Part shown: positions 27,095-36,723 of the stretch, in pieces
How positions within the stretch are numbered: position 1 is the first letter of the stretch
How the letters are laid out: each line of letters starts with the position of its first letter
Source: Clostridia bacterium
GTDB taxonomy: Bacteria; Bacillota; Clostridia; Lachnospirales; Cellulosilyticaceae
Direction of reading: 5' to 3'
Length of the DNA: 64,000 bases
Assembly (NCBI GenBank): GCA_029239755.1
Contig: JARBUI010000001.1
Coordinates: 1 to 64,000 of the forward strand
Position numbers and translations under genes: made by a program
The notes under the pieces: model-generated
The model's database searches: none
What the model was told of the DNA's origin: nothing
Seen by the model: the letters and a program-made list of their open reading frames with translations, nothing else

Positions 27095-28411
27095 TTACAT
27101 TTTATAAGGGAAATAAAAACTATTTAATAACTCTGAGGATGTAATAGGGGTGGAGGTTGTGACACACTCATTTTTCTGGGTCCTAACAAAGGTAAGATGA
27201 TTAAATTTTTTAAGTTCCTCTATTAACTTTGGAAAGATACTGTCACAGTCTTCCCAAGTAGTAATAAAGGTGTCTTCTATATTGAGAAGCCCATCTTTTG
27301 CAAGACCAGAATAAGTGAAAGCCGCCCTAGTACTGGTTGCTGAACAAGAAGAAAGAAAATACGCTCCAAAACAAAATAAAGGGTCATTTGAAGCTAAAGT
27401 TAGTCTTGAGATAAGGCTGTCAAGCTTTTCTAAGAGGTCTAAGGCAAGTTTATTTTGACTGGTAAATCCCAAAGAATCACTATTGGTAATAGTGGTAGAA
27501 CTAATATCGAGATTTGTTTTAGAGTCAGAGCATCCTTTAGTTTCTCCTTTAGCCACCGCTTGATAATCGATATTTATAGTACCAGATGTTTCATTAATAC
27601 CTATACTAAAATTAAAAACACGTGCTTCTTCAAGCGGAATACTAGCAGAAGGCGCAATAAGTGTATATTGCGAGACGGCATAGTCATGCTCTTTACTGTT
27701 AGTATAAGTGCAGGAATTACTGCTGTTTTCTGTAATACCTTTCGTTATATGCGTAGCAGTATTTTTAGACACACTATGAGAGAAATTATAATCAGTCTGT
27801 GAAAAGGAAGACAAAGCCGCATACAGTCTTTTTAGTTCACCCTTAAGACTCTCCACTTCACAGCGTATCATGGGTGAAGCTAAAAAAAACGCTACAAAGT
27901 CTTCCTTTCCCATTAAGTCTGTCAGTTTTTGATTAATGGGGGTGCTATCTGAAGATCTATTATTGGGAATCACTATAGCAGAAGTAAGGGCATGATAACA
28001 GTTAGGATTAAATAAATCTAATAGAACTAATGCACTCTCCCTCTCAGATAATACTCTGAATGTGCTGTTTGGATAAGAACTTTTTAAACCATTCTTAAGA
28101 ATATCTGCTGCTTGGCATATGCTCTTGGCAGTTTTGAGACCTACATATAACGTAAGTGTATGATGTGAAGACTCAAGAATATAGCCGAATACTCCCTTTA
28201 GATAACCTACTGCATTAAGGACGAAGGTAAAAAAAATAGGAGATATTGGGTCTCCAAGTGATTCAATTTTAAGAAGCTGAATCTCCCCTTCAATGGCATG
28301 AGATGCGCAAAAGTCAAGGTTATATATACAGTTAAGATAGGTTTTATTAACTAAAACATCATATTTATTAATCAATTCATTCAATGGGTTTTCATTTCTT
28401 GGATTATGCAT
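27095..28411 (-). CDS. unidentified 438-residue protein with a Ser/Thr-rich centre
   Basis: I do not recognise a firm family. Residues 1-230 look like a mixed alpha/beta fold (DPISPIFFTFVLNAVGYLKG, TLTLYVGLKTAKSICQAADI). Residues about 205-330 are rich in Ser, Thr and Asn, and the C-terminal part (325-438) resumes a helical pattern. The arrangement is reminiscent of the N-terminal half of large HerA/DUF87-type ATPases of Clostridia, which have a similar sequence style followed by a Ser-rich linker, but no Walker motifs are present here. It starts 15 bases after the chemoreceptor stop codon, so it is probably co-transcribed. No signal peptide is seen. Function unknown. Confidence 0.6.
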   Translation of the reverse strand: MHNPRNENPLNELINKYDVLVNKTYLNCIYNLDFCASHAIEGEIQLLKIESLGDPISPIFFTFVLNAVGYLKGVFGYILESSHHTLTLYVGLKTAKSICQAADILKNGLKSSYPNSTFRVLSERESALVLLDLFNPNCYHALTSAIVIPNNRSSDSTPINQKLTDLMGKEDFVAFFLASPMIRCEVESLKGELKRLYAALSSFSQTDYNFSHSVSKNTATHITKGITENSSNSCTYTNSKEHDYAVSQYTLIAPSASIPLEEARVFNFSIGINETSGTINIDYQAVAKGETKGCSDSKTNLDISSTTITNSDSLGFTSQNKLALDLLEKLDSLISRLTLASNDPLFCFGAYFLSSCSATSTRAAFTYSGLAKDGLLNIEDTFITTWEDCDSIFPKLIEELKKFNHLTFVRTQKNECVTTSTPITSSELLNSFYFPYKM

Positions 28412-28426
28412 AACAAAGAAGCTCCT

Positions 28427-30235
28427 TTACACTAACCTTGTAAGCATGCGCTTAGCATTTTCCCTCAGCGCAGAACTTTGCAAAGCACTATTTTCTGCTG
28501 ATTGATTGGCTGTGTAAATACCCGAAGAAATCTGTTTGATAGCTTCGTTGACCTTTTTTACAGCCTCAGTCTGAGATTTTGATGCCTCTTCAATGGTTTT
28601 AATTTTTTCATCGGAAAGTTTGATCTGTTCAACAACTGAGCTAATCGTTTGGGCTGTTTCATCAGCTATTCTTCTTGCTGATAAAGCCTCATTAGCCGAA
28701 GTTGTAATAAGTCTTTCGGTTTCCTTAGCAGACTCTGCACATTTTAATGCAAGATTGCGCACTTCATGAGCAACTACAGCAAACCCCTTGCCCTCTTCAC
28801 CTGCTCTTGCAGCTTCAGTAGATGCATTAAGAGCAAGTATATTGGTCTGAAAGGCTATGTTATCTATAGTTTCTATTACCTTAAATATATTCTTTGTAGA
28901 ATCATTGATTGCTTCAACGGCAGCTACAAGTTCTCCCATTTTCTCATTGCCCTCGTCTGCATTTATGAGGGCAGTCTCTGATAAACCATTTACAACTGAT
29001 ATATTTTTAGTGGTTTCCTCCGCGGCATCAACGATATGTCCTAAAAATTCGCAGACGTTCTCTACAAGCTTAGTTTGTTCTTTAGTAATTTGAGCAAGCT
29101 TTTCACTTTCATCTGAGATAGCAGCCGAGGACTCCGCCATCACATCAGCACTCTTCTTAATTTTACCAAGAAGCTCCTTAATATAATGAACAAGTGCATT
29201 AATGCCGTCACTAAGACTGGAAAATTCATTGCAAGTATGTATATCTATTTTATTTTCAAGTTTACCTGTACTTAGCAGACTTAGAGTATCAGTTATTTTG
29301 CTGATATTTTTTATAATCTGACTGCGAACAACAAAGGTAATCATACAGTATAATACAATATAAATTAATAAGTTAGAAATGACTGTAACCACAAGCTGAA
29401 AATCTCGCTGCATAAACATCTTTTTCCCAGTAACAAGGTTATAAATATCGTAACCATCACTCCTCGTATGTAAATAATAATACTTAATGCCCTCAACCGT
29501 CACAAACTCATTGCCGCTTTTATCCGAAGTAAATTCCAAGATTGGAAGCGAATCACTTTTAATTGTTCCTCCTGAGTCCCCCATAATCGTTCCATCAGCC
29601 GTATCTGCAATAATAATTCGCTCACCTTTATTCAAATTCATGCCTTGTAATAGATTTGAAAGATTAGCTTCTGCTACAAGTTTGTCTAGGCGTTCTGGCT
29701 GCATACCAATTTGTACAAGACCACGCTTATCATATCGTGCAACAGTTATATACTGAAAATAAACACCTTTACCATTTATTTGCGGATCCTGAGCCATTTC
29801 AAAATGAGGATCATCTAGTCCTTTAAGAAATACCTTTGCCTGGTCTGATGTGGCGAAATCAAACCCATAATATTTAGGTACAGTTCCCCACTTCAAAATA
29901 CCATTTTCGTCACAAACATGTAATTCATCAACATCCATAAGCTTACAAATCAGGCGCAGTTCTTCTATATCTTCTATAATCTTTGGATTAAGCTTAATCA
30001 TTTCAGCAAAAGCACGGGTACGTTCAAGATATTCTTTATCAAGAGAAGCACGTAATTCTGAAATTTCTTTTTTATGTTCTGATATAAGCTTTGTAATATC
30101 CTCACTTTGCTCAATTAGATCAGATTTAGCAATGCTCTTTGCATTATCTGTAAGTATGCTGTAAGATACTGCTATTGTAATCACAAATGCAATGAGGGCA
30201 AATATTGACGTTGCTCGCATAAATTTTTTTAACAA
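28427..30235 (-). CDS. methyl-accepting chemotaxis protein
   Basis: Membrane chemoreceptor of about 602 residues. It has an N-terminal helix ([19 protein letters not shown]), an extracytoplasmic sensing domain of about 260 residues that looks like a single or double Cache fold, a second helix ([20 protein letters not shown]), a HAMP domain and the cytoplasmic signalling coiled coil. The coil carries the conserved hairpin [20 protein letters not shown] and [17 protein letters not shown]. An ATG at 30370 is in frame, but it lies inside the GH94 terminator hairpin and adds about 45 residues foreign to the family. The start is more likely TTG at 30235 (AGAAAGG upstream) or ATG at 30220. Confidence 0.88.
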   Translation of the reverse strand: MLKKFMRATSIFALIAFVITIAVSYSILTDNAKSIAKSDLIEQSEDITKLISEHKKEISELRASLDKEYLERTRAFAEMIKLNPKIIEDIEELRLICKLMDVDELHVCDENGILKWGTVPKYYGFDFATSDQAKVFLKGLDDPHFEMAQDPQINGKGVYFQYITVARYDKRGLVQIGMQPERLDKLVAEANLSNLLQGMNLNKGERIIIADTADGTIMGDSGGTIKSDSLPILEFTSDKSGNEFVTVEGIKYYYLHTRSDGYDIYNLVTGKKMFMQRDFQLVVTVISNLLIYIVLYCMITFVVRSQIIKNISKITDTLSLLSTGKLENKIDIHTCNEFSSLSDGINALVHYIKELLGKIKKSADVMAESSAAISDESEKLAQITKEQTKLVENVCEFLGHIVDAAEETTKNISVVNGLSETALINADEGNEKMGELVAAVEAINDSTKNIFKVIETIDNIAFQTNILALNASTEAARAGEEGKGFAVVAHEVRNLALKCAESAKETERLITTSANEALSARRIADETAQTISSVVEQIKLSDEKIKTIEEASKSQTEAVKKVNEAIKQISSGIYTANQSAENSALQSSALRENAKRMLTRLV

Positions 30236-30350
30236 CTTGCACACGGCCTTTCTATTACAGTTTTCACTATATATAGTATACTCTCGGCGTTTGGCAAATA
30301 TGAATGAGTCTCTCTTAATAAAGCTGTCACTTACGCATTTTGCAGAACAC

Positions 30351-30378
30351 AAAAAAAAGGCAGGCTCCATGGCCTACC
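30351..30378 (-). terminator. Terminator of the GlcNAc/GH94 operon
   Basis: On the minus strand GGTAGGC pairs with GCCTGCC (30359-30365 with 30372-30378, one G-T pair) and is followed by eight T residues. It closes the operon 9 bases after the GH94 stop codon and argues against any gene start at 30370. Confidence 0.92.
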
Positions 30379-30386
30379 CCTAAAGG

Positions 30387-32999
30387 TTAATCTATAATCT
30401 CTACTTGAATAGTCTCCATATTGCTTAGCTTTTCATAGTCAATCCATAGTCTTTTCTGATGCATTATTTCGTCATATATACCCTCTTCATCCTTTTTATT
30501 CACTTTAAACCTGCGTGTACTGCTGTTTTGATTTACATATTTTAAAATAACCTTGCATCCTCTTAACCCCATCGTTACTTCCATTGTCTCATAGGGAATA
30601 TCTCTTCCTGGCTGTATCCATACGCCATCATATTCTGGCTGTACTCCAAATACATATTTTATAAGGGTTTTAAGCATAACGTTAGAACTGCCAGTCTGCC
30701 AATCCTGCATAGATTCCCCGTCTATCTTTTTCTCCTTATTATATCCATAAGAATTAGGTACTACATAAGGTGATACCGAAATAATCTGATGGGTAAAAGG
30801 CAGTGCTTTAGCAAGCTGCTCCCAGGCTCTTTGCACCTCTCCCATTTTAAATAAAGACATAATACCAAAAAGAGAGGCATGAATATATACTGCACCATTT
30901 TCTGCTGTTCCTTGCGGCAGGTTTGGAATACGTCCTACGCCATCTGTTCCTTTTTCGAAATGAGGATGAAAGGTTTTAAGTCCATATTTCGAATCCAGTC
31001 TGTCATATGCCTTAAGTATATGGTTTTTAATGCTTAGGTCTTTACTATACATGTCTGATAGCACCCAAAAGGCATTAGAGGTAATGCCGTCTCTTGCTAA
31101 ACCATCAGGGTCATTAAAACTGCCTACTAAGTAGCTTCTCTCATCTCCCCAGCCATGTATAATCTTTTTGTCTCCTTCTTCATTTTGTACAACGGCATAT
31201 TTAACAAGTCCCTCTTCAAGTTCTTTTCTGGCTTTCCAATAGATTTTTATCTTCTCCTCATATTTTTCTTTACCTAAATGACTTAAAAGTTCTATCATTT
31301 CCAAACAATTTTGATAAACCTGCAAAGTAGCCATAACAGATACGCCGCTTCCATAAGTTTTATCCTTATTTTTGCTTACACCTAAACCATCTAAAGCATC
31401 ATTCCAATCTCCATACAAGGCATATACACATCCTGTGCTAGTCATGTCCCGGTTCTTAAGCAGATAATCCATAATATCAAACATATGAGAAAGAACTGAA
31501 CTTTGTTTATCAAGTTTTTTGGCAACATGAGCTTTCTCATTGACAAACTCATGGTATCCGCACATTTCATCTAAAAAGTCCATGTCTCCTGTATATTTAA
31601 GATAAGTACTAATGGTAGATATAATCCATACCCCTTGATCAATAAAAGCTCTTAAATCCATCGCCGGCGGCGCGCCTTCAAATGCAGGAAGTGAGTACTG
31701 CCTTGGAACCCGCCCATCTGGCTGAATAAAATGAAGTCCTTCAAGCATCTTAGCTCTAGCTGCTTTTGGCTGCCAAAACAGCAAGCCTTCAAGTGCTTGA
31801 TAAACATCTCTAATACCAATAAGTGAGAAGTTAGACAACTGAATGTAGCCTTTTATAAGAGAGCAAAATTCCACCTGCTTCTTTAGGTGTTCAAAAAAGG
31901 TATTAAACACCTCTTCTTTTATATTTCCTCTTAGGCGTTTCCCAAAATTAACCTTTATTCCTTGCTGACGCTCCTTGTCACTGGTAAGAAGACTCTCTTC
32001 CACTCTATCTATAGCTTGAGGTGAGAGATTGCTTGAAATCGCAAGATTCTTTGTCTCCTCTTCAAAGCAGCAGCTCATGACACTGTCTATTCTTACGTCA
32101 CTATAAGGTCCTAGCTCTAAATGAAGCATGTCACCGGCTATCCCAACCTCAGTAAATGCTGTTACTTTTTTTGAATCACCGAATGTTCCTTGATACAAAG
32201 ACTTTGGCGTATGAAGAGAACTTCGGGTTCCTCCAACGTAATCATTTCTTGAAGTAGTCTCTTCAGTTTTTATGACACTGGCACCCTCTGATACCTGGAT
32301 ATGCCTTGTAAACACAGCATAGTTTGGCATCATAGCCCCTCTGTCCTTTTCTTCATAAACTTCAATAAGGAAACTATCTAGGTTCTGTTCTCCTCTTCTA
32401 GGCATCACAGATGATTGTCTGAACCAGCGGTTTTCGGCTCCTTCCATTACGGCATTTTTAAGAAAAGGGTTAAAGTATGAAGAGACAAAAACATTTTGCT
32501 TTTCACCGCTTGTATTTTCAGCTATCAAACTCCAGTAAGTTTTTTTGTCTTCATCTACAAATACCCGGAGTCCAAATTTGATATCCCCTATTTCTGTCAG
32601 ATAATAAGCACTACTTGCAGTAAATACTGTATAACGTTCTACAGGCCTATTTGTTTGCATAGTTGGTACAGCAAGCAAAGGGATCACATCATATTGCGCT
32701 TCCCCTTCAAACCCTGCAAAAAAAGCTATTTTAGGTTCCTGCCCTTCAGAAGCTCTTAAATAATGAGAAAATAATCCCTCATTACTATGCATATAACCAG
32801 ATGCATAAACCCAGTAGTTAAAACCATCTTTCCCCAGTGGATACCTGCTGTCTCCATCTTCTCTAGGCAAGCACAATATATCATGATTTTGTATAAAGTA
32901 AGTTTTCCCTGGCAATCTTTTTTCTTCTGCAATATCCGGATTATTCTTTATATCCTGATACACTTTTTGATATGCTTTAATTTTACTTTTTAGCCCCAT
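30387..32999 (-). CDS. GH94 disaccharide phosphorylase
   Basis: The 870-residue protein is a GH94 glycoside phosphorylase: N-terminal beta-sandwich (about 20-300), linker helices, and the (alpha/alpha)6 barrel with the general-acid aspartate in YGDWNDALDG (about 530) and the HGWGDERSYL and AENGAVYIH segments. It lacks a signal peptide, so it acts in the cytoplasm and would release a sugar 1-phosphate. At 870 residues it is longer than typical cellobiose or N,N'-diacetylchitobiose phosphorylases (about 800) and shorter than cellodextrin phosphorylases. Specificity is therefore open; the nagA/nagB and hexosaminidase-like context favours a GlcNAc-containing substrate. It overlaps the GH3 gene by 17 bases. 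Confidence 0.88.
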   Translation of the reverse strand: MGLKSKIKAYQKVYQDIKNNPDIAEEKRLPGKTYFIQNHDILCLPREDGDSRYPLGKDGFNYWVYASGYMHSNEGLFSHYLRASEGQEPKIAFFAGFEGEAQYDVIPLLAVPTMQTNRPVERYTVFTASSAYYLTEIGDIKFGLRVFVDEDKKTYWSLIAENTSGEKQNVFVSSYFNPFLKNAVMEGAENRWFRQSSVMPRRGEQNLDSFLIEVYEEKDRGAMMPNYAVFTRHIQVSEGASVIKTEETTSRNDYVGGTRSSLHTPKSLYQGTFGDSKKVTAFTEVGIAGDMLHLELGPYSDVRIDSVMSCCFEEETKNLAISSNLSPQAIDRVEESLLTSDKERQQGIKVNFGKRLRGNIKEEVFNTFFEHLKKQVEFCSLIKGYIQLSNFSLIGIRDVYQALEGLLFWQPKAARAKMLEGLHFIQPDGRVPRQYSLPAFEGAPPAMDLRAFIDQGVWIISTISTYLKYTGDMDFLDEMCGYHEFVNEKAHVAKKLDKQSSVLSHMFDIMDYLLKNRDMTSTGCVYALYGDWNDALDGLGVSKNKDKTYGSGVSVMATLQVYQNCLEMIELLSHLGKEKYEEKIKIYWKARKELEEGLVKYAVVQNEEGDKKIIHGWGDERSYLVGSFNDPDGLARDGITSNAFWVLSDMYSKDLSIKNHILKAYDRLDSKYGLKTFHPHFEKGTDGVGRIPNLPQGTAENGAVYIHASLFGIMSLFKMGEVQRAWEQLAKALPFTHQIISVSPYVVPNSYGYNKEKKIDGESMQDWQTGSSNVMLKTLIKYVFGVQPEYDGVWIQPGRDIPYETMEVTMGLRGCKVILKYVNQNSSTRRFKVNKKDEEGIYDEIMHQKRLWIDYEKLSNMETIQVEIID

Positions 33000-34608
33000 A
33001 ACTTACCTCCGCTTTTGCCTCATTAAAATCAAATTTGCCATCTCCAAATAACGTTTCAATAAGTGCAATGAGTGTTACAGACGTAAGCCCGCCTGTTACA
33101 ATGACGTCGTCACAGTACCTGGCAAGAATTTCAGCATCTTCTGGGCTTCTTGTTGCTACCCCAATAATCTTCTTATCAGGACAGAATGCTCTTATATATT
33201 TTATTGTTTCTATTTGTTCTGTAAAATGATAGGCATTAACAGTTGTAAAAAGGACTACATCTGAGATAATGGCAATATCTCCTACCGAGACCATCTCCAT
33301 ATAAGTTGGCCTCCACGGCATAATAACTTCTTTTATATTATCATGATAGCCGCTTTTTCTTAATATATCTTCTATTGAGAGCTTGTCATATAGATTAATG
33401 GCATCACTCATTACAAGCCTAGCAGGATTACCAAATATGATCCCTAACTTATCATTTTTGCCTAGTTTTATAGGAAACTCTTCCCTCTTTCCTTTATAGA
33501 GAATAAGAGATTTCTTAGCTATTTTGTACGCTACTTGGTCCCCTTCTTTCTTGTCAAAACCTTTTTCTTCTGGTATAGGTTCACATGCATATTTAGCTTT
33601 ATACTTAAGTATCTTAAGACAGGCTTCATCGATACGTCCCATTGAAACCTTCCCTGTATTTACGCATTCTTCCATGAAGTCTATATACCAAGGGCCTGCG
33701 CAGGTAGAAATGAGCAAATCACATCCAGCGTTCATCGCACAAACTAATGCATCTTTTTCTCCATATGCGTCCAGTACTGCTTTCATAATTAAATCATCTG
33801 TCACAATAAGACCGCCAAAACCGAGGTAATGACGCAAATAACCAATTACCTTTTCAGATAAGGACGCTGGTTTTTCTTTATCCAGTGCTTCAAATATGCC
33901 ATGGTGCATCATAATACAATCCAGTCCCTCTTCAATTGCTTTCTTAAAGGGTAGTAATTCTACCTTCTCAAGTCTTTCAAAACTGCCAGAATGCCTATCC
34001 ATTTTAAAGTGAGTATCTTCCGCTGTAAGCCTCATCCCTGGAAAATGCTTTCCACATGCCATAACCCCCCCTTCCTGAAGCCCTTTTATAAAGCCAGCTC
34101 CCATACTCGCTACTACCTCCGGGTTACTTGAATAGGTTCTATTATCTACAACAGGTATCCCATTTACTCTGTCATAACTTACATCTAAGACTGGAGCATA
34201 ACATAAATCTATACCTGCATACTTAAGTTCTTTAGCAACATGTTTTCCTTGTTCATATGCCATATTTTGATCATTTGCAAACCCCATAGCCATATTGCCT
34301 GGAAACATCGTTGTTCCCTTATGAACTGCTGTAAGCTGTCCGCCTTCCTGATCAATGGTTAATAAGATAGGCAGTTTATATTTATTTTCTGAGGCATGAG
34401 CTTTAATATTTCTACACATTTCATGAAGCTGTTCTATGTTTCTTACATTGTTTCCTGAGAAGAATATAATCCCTCCAAGTTCATTTTTCTTATTCATTTC
34501 AATTAATGCCTCAGGCATATCGTCATATCCCTGATAATACTGCAAAAATGTTTGCCCTATTTTTTCACGCAGTGTCATTTGGCTAAAAATTTCTTGTATG
34601 TTAAACAT
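32983..34608 (-). CDS. NagZ-type GH3 enzyme (beta-N-acetylglucosaminidase or phosphorylase)
   Basis: The 541-residue protein has the GH3 TIM barrel of NagZ type (about 1-340) plus a second alpha/beta domain (370-535), like Bacillus NagZ. The nucleophile lies in IVTDDLIMKAVLD. The loop that carries the Asp-His acid/base dyad reads KHFPGMRLTAEDTH: the D-x-H dyad is kept, but the usual HGD after KHFPG is replaced by MRL. No signal peptide is present, so the substrate is an imported GlcNAc-glycoside. Some NagZ-type GH3 enzymes use phosphate instead of water, which would fit this phosphorolytic cluster. Confidence 0.85.
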   Translation of the reverse strand: MFNIQEIFSQMTLREKIGQTFLQYYQGYDDMPEALIEMNKKNELGGIIFFSGNNVRNIEQLHEMCRNIKAHASENKYKLPILLTIDQEGGQLTAVHKGTTMFPGNMAMGFANDQNMAYEQGKHVAKELKYAGIDLCYAPVLDVSYDRVNGIPVVDNRTYSSNPEVVASMGAGFIKGLQEGGVMACGKHFPGMRLTAEDTHFKMDRHSGSFERLEKVELLPFKKAIEEGLDCIMMHHGIFEALDKEKPASLSEKVIGYLRHYLGFGGLIVTDDLIMKAVLDAYGEKDALVCAMNAGCDLLISTCAGPWYIDFMEECVNTGKVSMGRIDEACLKILKYKAKYACEPIPEEKGFDKKEGDQVAYKIAKKSLILYKGKREEFPIKLGKNDKLGIIFGNPARLVMSDAINLYDKLSIEDILRKSGYHDNIKEVIMPWRPTYMEMVSVGDIAIISDVVLFTTVNAYHFTEQIETIKYIRAFCPDKKIIGVATRSPEDAEILARYCDDVIVTGGLTSVTLIALIETLFGDGKFDFNEAKAEVSYGAKK

Positions 34609-34666
34609 AAGTACCTCCCTACAATTGAATCTATCTATACATCTTATACTTGAAATACTCCATTAC

Positions 34667-35278
34667 TTATTTATACTCACAAATGATCATCTTGCCAAAT
34701 TGTGTGGGCAGATGAAAATTTGGCTTCTTAGCATCAATAGCCTGCCAGCATGCATACTGCTCATCTTCACTGCCTCCGCACCTATAGAAATTGCCATACC
34801 AAATATCTCTGTCTGCTTTACCTCTCATCATCATTTCCAGTACCTTGATAGGAATACAAATATCTAACTCCCAAGAAGCCTTTTGAATAGATGATGTAAT
34901 TTTAATCTGGTCCAAAATTGCTTGAGATGCCAGCACTCTATCCTTTGTATTATCTCTGTAAGCCATATAAATAGTTCCATTACAACTTATTTCTATATTA
35001 AAATAAGCTTCTCCCTTTTTATTGACAGGAGTTACAAACCACTCAAAACAGCTATCGTGATAGACTGGTTCATTGTTCTTACTGGCTTCTTGTCGTATGT
35101 ATTTATCTATGCTTTGAACCTTTATATTTAAAACATCTGCTCTTATAGCACATTTCACCTTAGTAACCTGTTTTTCTCCTGCTGTATACCAAGGGAATTC
35201 ATCTATTCTAAGTACCGGTGTTCTTTCCCATTCAATCTTTTCATCACCAAAGTTATAAATCACATAATTCTTTTCCAT
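34667..35278 (-). CDS. CBM9-like carbohydrate-binding protein, cytoplasmic
   Basis: The 203-residue protein is a single beta-sandwich of the family-9 carbohydrate-binding-like (DOMON-related) type: CFEWFVTPVNKKGEAYFNIEISCNGTIYMAY and a C-terminal NFYRCGGSEDEQYACWQAI, PNFHLPTQFGKMII. It has no signal peptide and no catalytic partner domain, which is unusual for a carbohydrate-binding module. It is embedded in the operon between phosphohexomutase (3-base gap) and GH3 (58-base gap). A role in intracellular sugar binding is an inference. Confidence 0.78.
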   Translation of the reverse strand: MEKNYVIYNFGDEKIEWERTPVLRIDEFPWYTAGEKQVTKVKCAIRADVLNIKVQSIDKYIRQEASKNNEPVYHDSCFEWFVTPVNKKGEAYFNIEISCNGTIYMAYRDNTKDRVLASQAILDQIKITSSIQKASWELDICIPIKVLEMMMRGKADRDIWYGNFYRCGGSEDEQYACWQAIDAKKPNFHLPTQFGKMIICEYK

Positions 35279-35281
35279 ACT

Positions 35282-36694
35282 TTATAACCCTAAAAATTCT
35301 AGCATCTTTTCCCGAATATCTTCTGCTTCTTCCTTTAGGCTCATTTCTGTAAATATTCTGATGAGCGGCTCTGTTCCTGAAAAACGTGCAATAATCCAGC
35401 CTCCATTTTCAAAGTATACCTTAACTCCGTCTTCGTAACTCACTTTTGTTACTGCTCTATTAAAAGAAGGCAGTTCTCTTTCTTCGAACAAAAGCCTAAT
35501 TAATTCTTCTTTCTTTTTAAACGAAAAGTGCCTGTCACACTCCAGCATAATAAAATGACCAAACTGCTCATGAATTTCATCTAACATCTCTGCTAAATGT
35601 CTGCCTGTTACACAAATCATCTCTACTAATAGTCCTGCTGCAAATATTCCGTCTTTCCCTTTGATATGGCCTCTTATGGTAAGCCCCCCACTGCTTTCTC
35701 CGCCTATAACTGCATCTGTTTCATCCATCTTAGCAGAAATATGCTTAAAGCCCACTGGTACCTCATAGCACTTTTCCCCAAATCCCTTGGCTATTGCATC
35801 TAAAAGATGTGTCGTAGCAATGTTTCTTACTACCGGTCCCCTCCAGCCTTTATATTTTAATAGGTAATAATATAAAAGTGCCATAATATCATTAGGATGT
35901 ATAAAGTCTCCCTTTTCATCTATAATACCTAACCTATCTGCATCTCCATCTGTTCCTATCCCTATATCATAGTTCTTTTCAACTACCATATTCGCAAGTC
36001 TTGCAAGGGTTACAGCACTGGGTGAAGGAAGTCTTCCTCCGAAAGTTGTATCATGTCTTTCATGAATCATATCAACTTCGCACCTACAGCTTATCAGCAG
36101 CGCCTGAAGAGCATTTTTAGAAACACCAAACATGGGGTCTACTAATATTTTTAATTCCTTTTTTCTTATAGCCTCAACATTTAACAAGTTAAGCAATGTG
36201 TCAATATATTCATTAAATGGGTTTACTTCTTCAATGATTCCTTCTTTTTTAGCAATATCATAATCCATAAATTTAATATCTTCTGGACTTAAAGACGCTA
36301 TAGTACGCTCTACTCTTCTGGTTACTTCTTCTGTAGCATCTCTTCCGCCTTTTGTAAATATTTTAATACCGTTGTATTCTGCTGGATTATGACTGGCCGT
36401 GACAGCCAGCCCATAATTTTTAGTATAAGTCTTAGCATAATACATAATAAGTGGTGTAGGTGCTATCTTATTGATAAGTTGTACATGTATCCCGTTTCCA
36501 GCTATGACTTCACTTATCCATTTGGCTGACTTATCAGATAAAAAGCGTCTGTCGTATCCTATTACTATTCCTTTATCCTCTAGTTTTTCCTCTTTCATCA
36601 TCTCTGCAACTGCCTGAGCAACAAGTACAATATTACTTTTGACAAACTCATCTCCGATAATCGCTCGCCATCCACCCGTCCCAAACTGAATCAT
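35282..36694 (-). CDS. phosphohexomutase (phosphoglucomutase/phosphomannomutase family)
   Basis: The 470-residue enzyme moves phosphate between C1 and C6 of a hexose. All four active-site elements are present: phosphoserine loop TASHNPAEYNG (Ser 101), metal loop GTDGDADR, sugar-binding loop GGESSGG, and phosphate-binding loop RFSGTEPLIRIF. The in-frame ATG at 36715 lies upstream of the GGAG ribosome binding site of the ATG at 36694 (MIQFGTGGWR), which is preferred. Next to two intracellular glycosidase/phosphorylase genes and nag genes, it would convert the sugar 1-phosphate made by GH94 to the 6-phosphate. Confidence 0.93.
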   Translation of the reverse strand: MIQFGTGGWRAIIGDEFVKSNIVLVAQAVAEMMKEEKLEDKGIVIGYDRRFLSDKSAKWISEVIAGNGIHVQLINKIAPTPLIMYYAKTYTKNYGLAVTASHNPAEYNGIKIFTKGGRDATEEVTRRVERTIASLSPEDIKFMDYDIAKKEGIIEEVNPFNEYIDTLLNLLNVEAIRKKELKILVDPMFGVSKNALQALLISCRCEVDMIHERHDTTFGGRLPSPSAVTLARLANMVVEKNYDIGIGTDGDADRLGIIDEKGDFIHPNDIMALLYYYLLKYKGWRGPVVRNIATTHLLDAIAKGFGEKCYEVPVGFKHISAKMDETDAVIGGESSGGLTIRGHIKGKDGIFAAGLLVEMICVTGRHLAEMLDEIHEQFGHFIMLECDRHFSFKKKEELIRLLFEERELPSFNRAVTKVSYEDGVKVYFENGGWIIARFSGTEPLIRIFTEMSLKEEAEDIREKMLEFLGL

Positions 36695-36723
36695 TTCATT
36701 CACTCCTTCATTCAATAGTTATA

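Noticed and set aside
30236-30370. N-terminal extension of the chemoreceptor to ATG at 30370
   Set aside because: That ATG lies in the terminator hairpin of the GH94 operon, and the added residues do not resemble a chemoreceptor N-terminus.
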